Origin: Arthrobacter sp. B3I4
GTDB taxonomy: Bacteria; Actinomycetota; Actinomycetes; Actinomycetales; Micrococcaceae
Direction: 5' to 3'
Length of the DNA stretch: 64,000 bases
Assembly: GCF_030816855.1 (NCBI RefSeq)
Contig: NZ_JAUSYK010000001.1
Span: 2,728,001 to 2,792,000, forward strand
Shown here piece by piece: positions 61,263 through 64,000 of this stretch. Every line of letters begins with the position of its first letter. Within the stretch, counting starts at the first letter, position 1. Position numbers and translations under genes: made by a program. Below the pieces are notes generated by a model. It ran no database searches. It saw only the letters and a program-made list of their open reading frames with translations, and was not told the DNA's origin.

Positions 61263-62592
61263 TGCTTGCTCCTTGCGGGATCGAAAGTTCGGATTTGAGT
61301 TTGAGGCCGACGACGACCAGCAGGACCGCGGCAGTGGCGGCTGCGCCGGCGAAGGCGAGGAAATTGGAATTGACGCCCAGCCCGGCGGCCAGCAGGAGGC
61401 CCCCGACCTGGGGTGCGGCGACGGCCCCGATGCGGCCCGTCCCCAAGGCCCAGCCCAGCGCGGTGCCGCGCAGGTGTCCGGGGTAGTGGCTGGCGACCGC
61501 GGCGATGATCAGGCACTGCGTGCCGTGGGTTCCGACGCCGGCGAGGACGAGCATGACGTAGACGACGGTGACGGACGGGCCGGTCACCAGGACAACGAGT
61601 GCACCGGCGGCGACGGCGGCCGCGGCGATCGCCGTCGGAATCGGACCGAAGCGGGTCCCGGCCCAGGCCGTGAGGACCGAGCCGGCCACCGCCCCGAGGT
61701 TGAGGGCCAGGGCGAAGGTCAGGGCGGAGCCCAGGTTGTAGCCGGCCAGCTGCATCAGGTTCGGCAGCCAGGTGCCCAGGCCGTACCAGGCGAAGAGCGT
61801 GGCGATGGTGGCCAACGCGAACAGCGTGCTAATCCCCAGGTACGGAGCGCGGAGCAAGGATGAGAAGCCGGTCGGGTCCCTGACTATCCGGCCCTTATCG
61901 ACACCATTTCCGGCGACCATATCAGCGCCAGTCGCCCGGGCGAGGGTTTCCGGCAGGTATTTCAGCCCCAGCGGCACCACAACCAGCAACGCCACCGCGG
62001 CGACCAGGAACATCGATTCCCAGCCGAAGGCGGGGATCAGCTGGATCCCGACGAGGGCGGCGATGGATCCGCCGATCGGCACGCCGGACATCATAAGCGT
62101 GGCGATCGTGGACCGCCACTTGGTGGGGACCAGTTCCGCCACGAGGGCGTTGGCCGACGGCACCAGGCCGCCAAGACCAATGCCGGCCAGCAGCCGAAGG
62201 GCGCCGAAGACGGGGGCGTTGGGGGCGAAGGCGCAGAGGATGGTGAAGACCGAGAAGACGATCGCACAGCCGAGGATGGTGCGGCGGCGGCCCCAGGAAT
62301 CGGCCATTCGGCCAGCGAAGATCGCGCCGATCATCATGCCGACGAAGGCCATCGAACCGATGGTGCCCGCGGTGGCCTTGCTCAGGCCCCAACCGGTCTC
62401 GGACATCAGGGAGGACTGGACGGTGCCATAAACGATCAGGTCGTAGCCGTCGAAGACGACGAGGAGCCAGCAGACGAGCACGGCAGCCGCCGAGGCCTTG
62501 GAGAACCGGGAGGCAGGACCGTCAGCTGCGGTAGGGCCGGGAGACCCCGGCGCGGACCGTTGCGGCGCTGCAACAGAGGATGTGTGATTCAT
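61255..62592 (-). CDS. MFS aromatic-acid:H+ symporter (AAHS family)
   Basis: A 445-residue 12-helix transporter. The AAHS signature is DGYDLIVYGTV in helix 1 (the conserved D-G-x-D), GRMADSWGRRR is motif A, and LGGLVPSANALVAELVP follows. It probably imports 3-hydroxybenzoate or gentisate. The overlap with the monooxygenase and its position between it and the regulator support this. Divergent from iclR over only 48 bases. Confidence 0.92.
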   Translation of the reverse strand: MNHTSSVAAPQRSAPGSPGPTAADGPASRFSKASAAAVLVCWLLVVFDGYDLIVYGTVQSSLMSETGWGLSKATAGTIGSMAFVGMMIGAIFAGRMADSWGRRRTILGCAIVFSVFTILCAFAPNAPVFGALRLLAGIGLGGLVPSANALVAELVPTKWRSTIATLMMSGVPIGGSIAALVGIQLIPAFGWESMFLVAAVALLVVVPLGLKYLPETLARATGADMVAGNGVDKGRIVRDPTGFSSLLRAPYLGISTLFALATIATLFAWYGLGTWLPNLMQLAGYNLGSALTFALALNLGAVAGSVLTAWAGTRFGPIPTAIAAAAVAAGALVVLVTGPSVTVVYVMLVLAGVGTHGTQCLIIAAVASHYPGHLRGTALGWALGTGRIGAVAAPQVGGLLLAAGLGVNSNFLAFAGAAATAAVLLVVVGLKLKSELSIPQGASNV

Positions 62593-62628
62593 GCCACCAC
62601 TGTCCTAGCCACACAAAGTGAACCACAA

Positions 62629-62634
62629 TACAAT
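62629..62634 (+). promoter_or_regulatory. -10 element of a leaderless iclR transcript
   Basis: TACAAT at 62629-62634 lies seven bases before GTG 62641. Transcription would begin at or next to the start codon. No ribosome site is visible. Confidence 0.45.
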
Positions 62635-62648
62635 TCTGATGTGCAGAA
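62634..62648. promoter_or_regulatory. candidate IclR operator 1
   Basis: TTCTG-ATGTG-CAGAA, a perfect 5-base inverted repeat with a five-base centre. It covers the predicted transcription and translation start of iclR and is within the MFS-hydroxylase promoter region. The same motif is at 63479. Confidence 0.6.
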
Positions 62649-63462
62649 CAAGCCATCGTCTCCCTCCGCCCGGAAGCCCGTGCAGAAACGGCCTACCTAT
62701 TCCATCGAGGCCGTCGACAATGCCCTGCAGCTCCTGCAGCTGCTGCGCGACGGCGGAGCCCTGCGGCTCAAGGACGCCGCCGCGGAGCTCGGCGTCGCCC
62801 CTTCCACAGCCCACCGGCTACTGGCAATGCTGGTGTACCGGGGGTTCGCCGTACAGGATGAAAGCCGCCGCTATGTCCCGGGGCCGGCGATGGGCGTCGG
62901 GCCCGCGGGGCTGTCCTGGACCAGGCTGCTGCGCACGCTGGCGCAGCCGCACATGGAGCTGCTCTCGGCACGGCTGGACGAAACCGTGAACCTGATGGTG
63001 CGGGTAGGCACGAAAGTCCGGTTCCTCGCCACGGTGGAGGGCAACAGCGTCCTGCGCGTGGGTGACAGGCAGGGGACGGTCATGCCAGCCGACAAGACGT
63101 CCGGCGGGAAGGCCATGCTTGCCGAACTGGAGCCGGCCATGATCGAGCAGCTGTTCCGCAGCAACAACGCCGAGATCGGCGGGGACAACATTCCGGCCAC
63201 GGAGTACCCGGCCTTCTTGCGCGAGCTGGAATCCATCCGCAGCAACGGCTTCGCCGCCAATTTCGAGGGCACCGAGGAGGGGGTCAGCGCGCTCGGCATG
63301 GCCCTGCACAACCGGCACGGGCACGTCGTTGGTGCGCTCAGCGTTGCCACTCCGGCGACCCGGTTCCGGCGGGTGTTCGACGCCGGACTGGTAGCCGCAC
63401 TGGGGGAAACTCGCCGGCAGCTGGAGATCGACATCGCAGCCAATCCGGCGGATCCGGACTAG
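62641..63462 (+). CDS. IclR-family transcriptional regulator
   Basis: A 273-residue IclR protein. The N-terminal wHTH is ALRLKDAAAELGVAPSTAHRLLAML (residues about 40-65), and the C-terminal effector domain has DETVNLMVRVGTKVRFLATVEG and KTSGGKAMLAEL, the ligand-binding loop. GTG 62641 was chosen because it follows TACAAT and opens MQNKPS; the longer frame lies over the transporter start. It probably controls the flanking gentisate genes in response to 3-hydroxybenzoate or gentisate. Confidence 0.9.
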   Translation: MQNKPSSPSARKPVQKRPTYSIEAVDNALQLLQLLRDGGALRLKDAAAELGVAPSTAHRLLAMLVYRGFAVQDESRRYVPGPAMGVGPAGLSWTRLLRTLAQPHMELLSARLDETVNLMVRVGTKVRFLATVEGNSVLRVGDRQGTVMPADKTSGGKAMLAELEPAMIEQLFRSNNAEIGGDNIPATEYPAFLRELESIRSNGFAANFEGTEEGVSALGMALHNRHGHVVGALSVATPATRFRRVFDAGLVAALGETRRQLEIDIAANPADPD

Positions 63463-63478
63463 GCACCCGCCGTAGCAA

Positions 63479-63493
63479 TTCTGACAAGCAGAA
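63479..63493. promoter_or_regulatory. candidate IclR operator 2
   Basis: TTCTG-ACAAG-CAGAA, same arms as operator 1, preceded by CAA in both sites. It lies 79 bases before the gentisate dioxygenase start and just upstream of TATGTT, a possible -10. Confidence 0.6.
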
Positions 63494-63571
63494 TATGTTG
63501 GAGGTCACACTGCCGGCTCCGTATGGTCGAACTACGCCAACGAACTGTTCCGACCTACCGAGGAGGCCCAC

Positions 63572-64000
63572 GTGTCCATCAGCGCAGAGAACACGACCCA
63601 CGAATCAGTGGCCGCAGCGCACACCGCTCCTGAGCCCACGCCCGAAGAGGCTGTGCAACTGCAGGAGCTGTACCGCGATTTTGACCGGGAGAACCTGATC
63701 CCGCTCTGGACCGAGATCGCGGATCTGATGCCGATGGTCCCGTCCCCGAAGGCGGTCCCCCATGTCTGGCGGTGGAGCGATCTGTACCCGCTGGCCGCCC
63801 GCGCGGGCGACCTCGTCCCGGTGGGCCGCGGCGGTGAGCGCCGCGCCATTGCGCTCGCCAACCCGGGCCTGGGCAACACCCCGTATGCGACCCCCACGTT
63901 GTGGGCGGCCATCCAGTACCTCGGCGCCCGGGAAACCGCGCCGGAGCACCGGCACTCGCAGAACGCTTTCCGCTTCGTCGTCGAGGGCGAAGGCGTCTGG
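63572..64000 (+). CDS. gentisate 1,2-dioxygenase, 3' end cut by the window
   Basis: The first 143 residues of a cupin-type gentisate dioxygenase. GTG 63572 follows GAGGAGGCCCAC. Recognisable parts are LQELYRDFDRENLIPLWTE, PHVWRWSDLYPLAARAGDLVP and RETAPEHRHSQNAFRFVVEG, where the histidines of H-R-H bind the Fe(II). It cleaves gentisate to maleylpyruvate. Divergent regulator iclR precedes; downstream genes lie outside the window. Confidence 0.92.
   Translation, partial: MSISAENTTHESVAAAHTAPEPTPEEAVQLQELYRDFDRENLIPLWTEIADLMPMVPSPKAVPHVWRWSDLYPLAARAGDLVPVGRGGERRAIALANPGLGNTPYATPTLWAAIQYLGARETAPEHRHSQNAFRFVVEGEGVW

Noticed and set aside
1..64000. CRISPR arrays, insertion sequences, rRNA operons
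   Set aside because: No regularly spaced repeat array, transposase motif or rRNA sequence was recognised.

Overview
The window is GC-rich, densely coded DNA from an actinobacterium. Gene content (a phosphomutase / DUF3090 / SCO1664-type trio, DUF4386 and DUF4389 membrane proteins, a stand-alone LigD polymerase domain, PadR and IclR regulators, gentisate catabolism) suggests the Arthrobacter / Pseudarthrobacter group of the Micrococcaceae. That placement is inference from gene families. No rRNA, CRISPR array, transposase or integrase was recognised.

Layout. 1-5 kb: a TetR regulator (5' end cut by the window) followed by an acyl-CoA dehydrogenase, a thiolase and an acyl-CoA ligase, a short fatty- or dicarboxylic-acid degradation operon. 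5-8.5 kb: a universal stress protein with two CrcB fluoride channels on the minus strand, the ribosome-rescue factor ArfB and a cytochrome P450. 8.6-12.4 kb: two exported phosphoesterases and a PAP2 phosphatase. 12.5-25.2 kb: housekeeping and metabolic genes, including LigD-Pol, a tartrate/malate-type dehydrogenase, a phospholipase D-like protein, PadR and an ABC1 kinase.

25.3-37.2 kb holds the most striking system: a selenocysteine-dependent formate dehydrogenase and the complete Sec-decoding set. fdhA has an in-frame UGA at 27888 followed by a SECIS-like hairpin. It is followed by a 34-codon ORF, the iron-sulfur subunit, an NrfD-type membrane subunit, then selD (minus), tRNA-Sec, selA and selB. 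Two lesions are visible: an extra base in fdhA at about 28000 breaks the frame in a highly conserved motif, and tRNA-Sec has an eight-base anticodon loop with two acceptor mismatches. These are either sequencing errors or a decaying Sec pathway.

37-44.4 kb: exported hydrolases, an MFS exporter and the conserved phosphomutase/DUF3090/SCO1664 trio. 44.4-48.4 kb: a segment of less biased composition with one large membrane hydrolase-like protein and 1.2 kb of nearly empty DNA. 48.4-49.8 kb: two folate C1 genes. 49.9-54.6 kb: an HTH regulator and a cluster of DUF4389/DUF4386 membrane proteins with an alpha/beta hydrolase. 55-57.5 kb: a lipoprotein, an unusual NRAMP-like transporter and two PRC-barrel-like proteins behind a leader that can fold. 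57.5-59.1 kb: a membrane-protein remnant, an acetamidase/formamidase and an acidic protein.

59.1-60 kb is non-coding and carries a tRNA 3'-end fragment, terminators and a diverged copy of a repeat also found at 54.55 kb. These look like scars of site-specific integration. 60-64 kb: 3-hydroxybenzoate 6-hydroxylase, an aromatic-acid transporter, an IclR regulator and gentisate 1,2-dioxygenase (cut by the window end). A 15-bp inverted repeat, TTCTG-N5-CAGAA, occurs in both promoter regions of this catabolic cluster and is a good candidate operator for the IclR protein.
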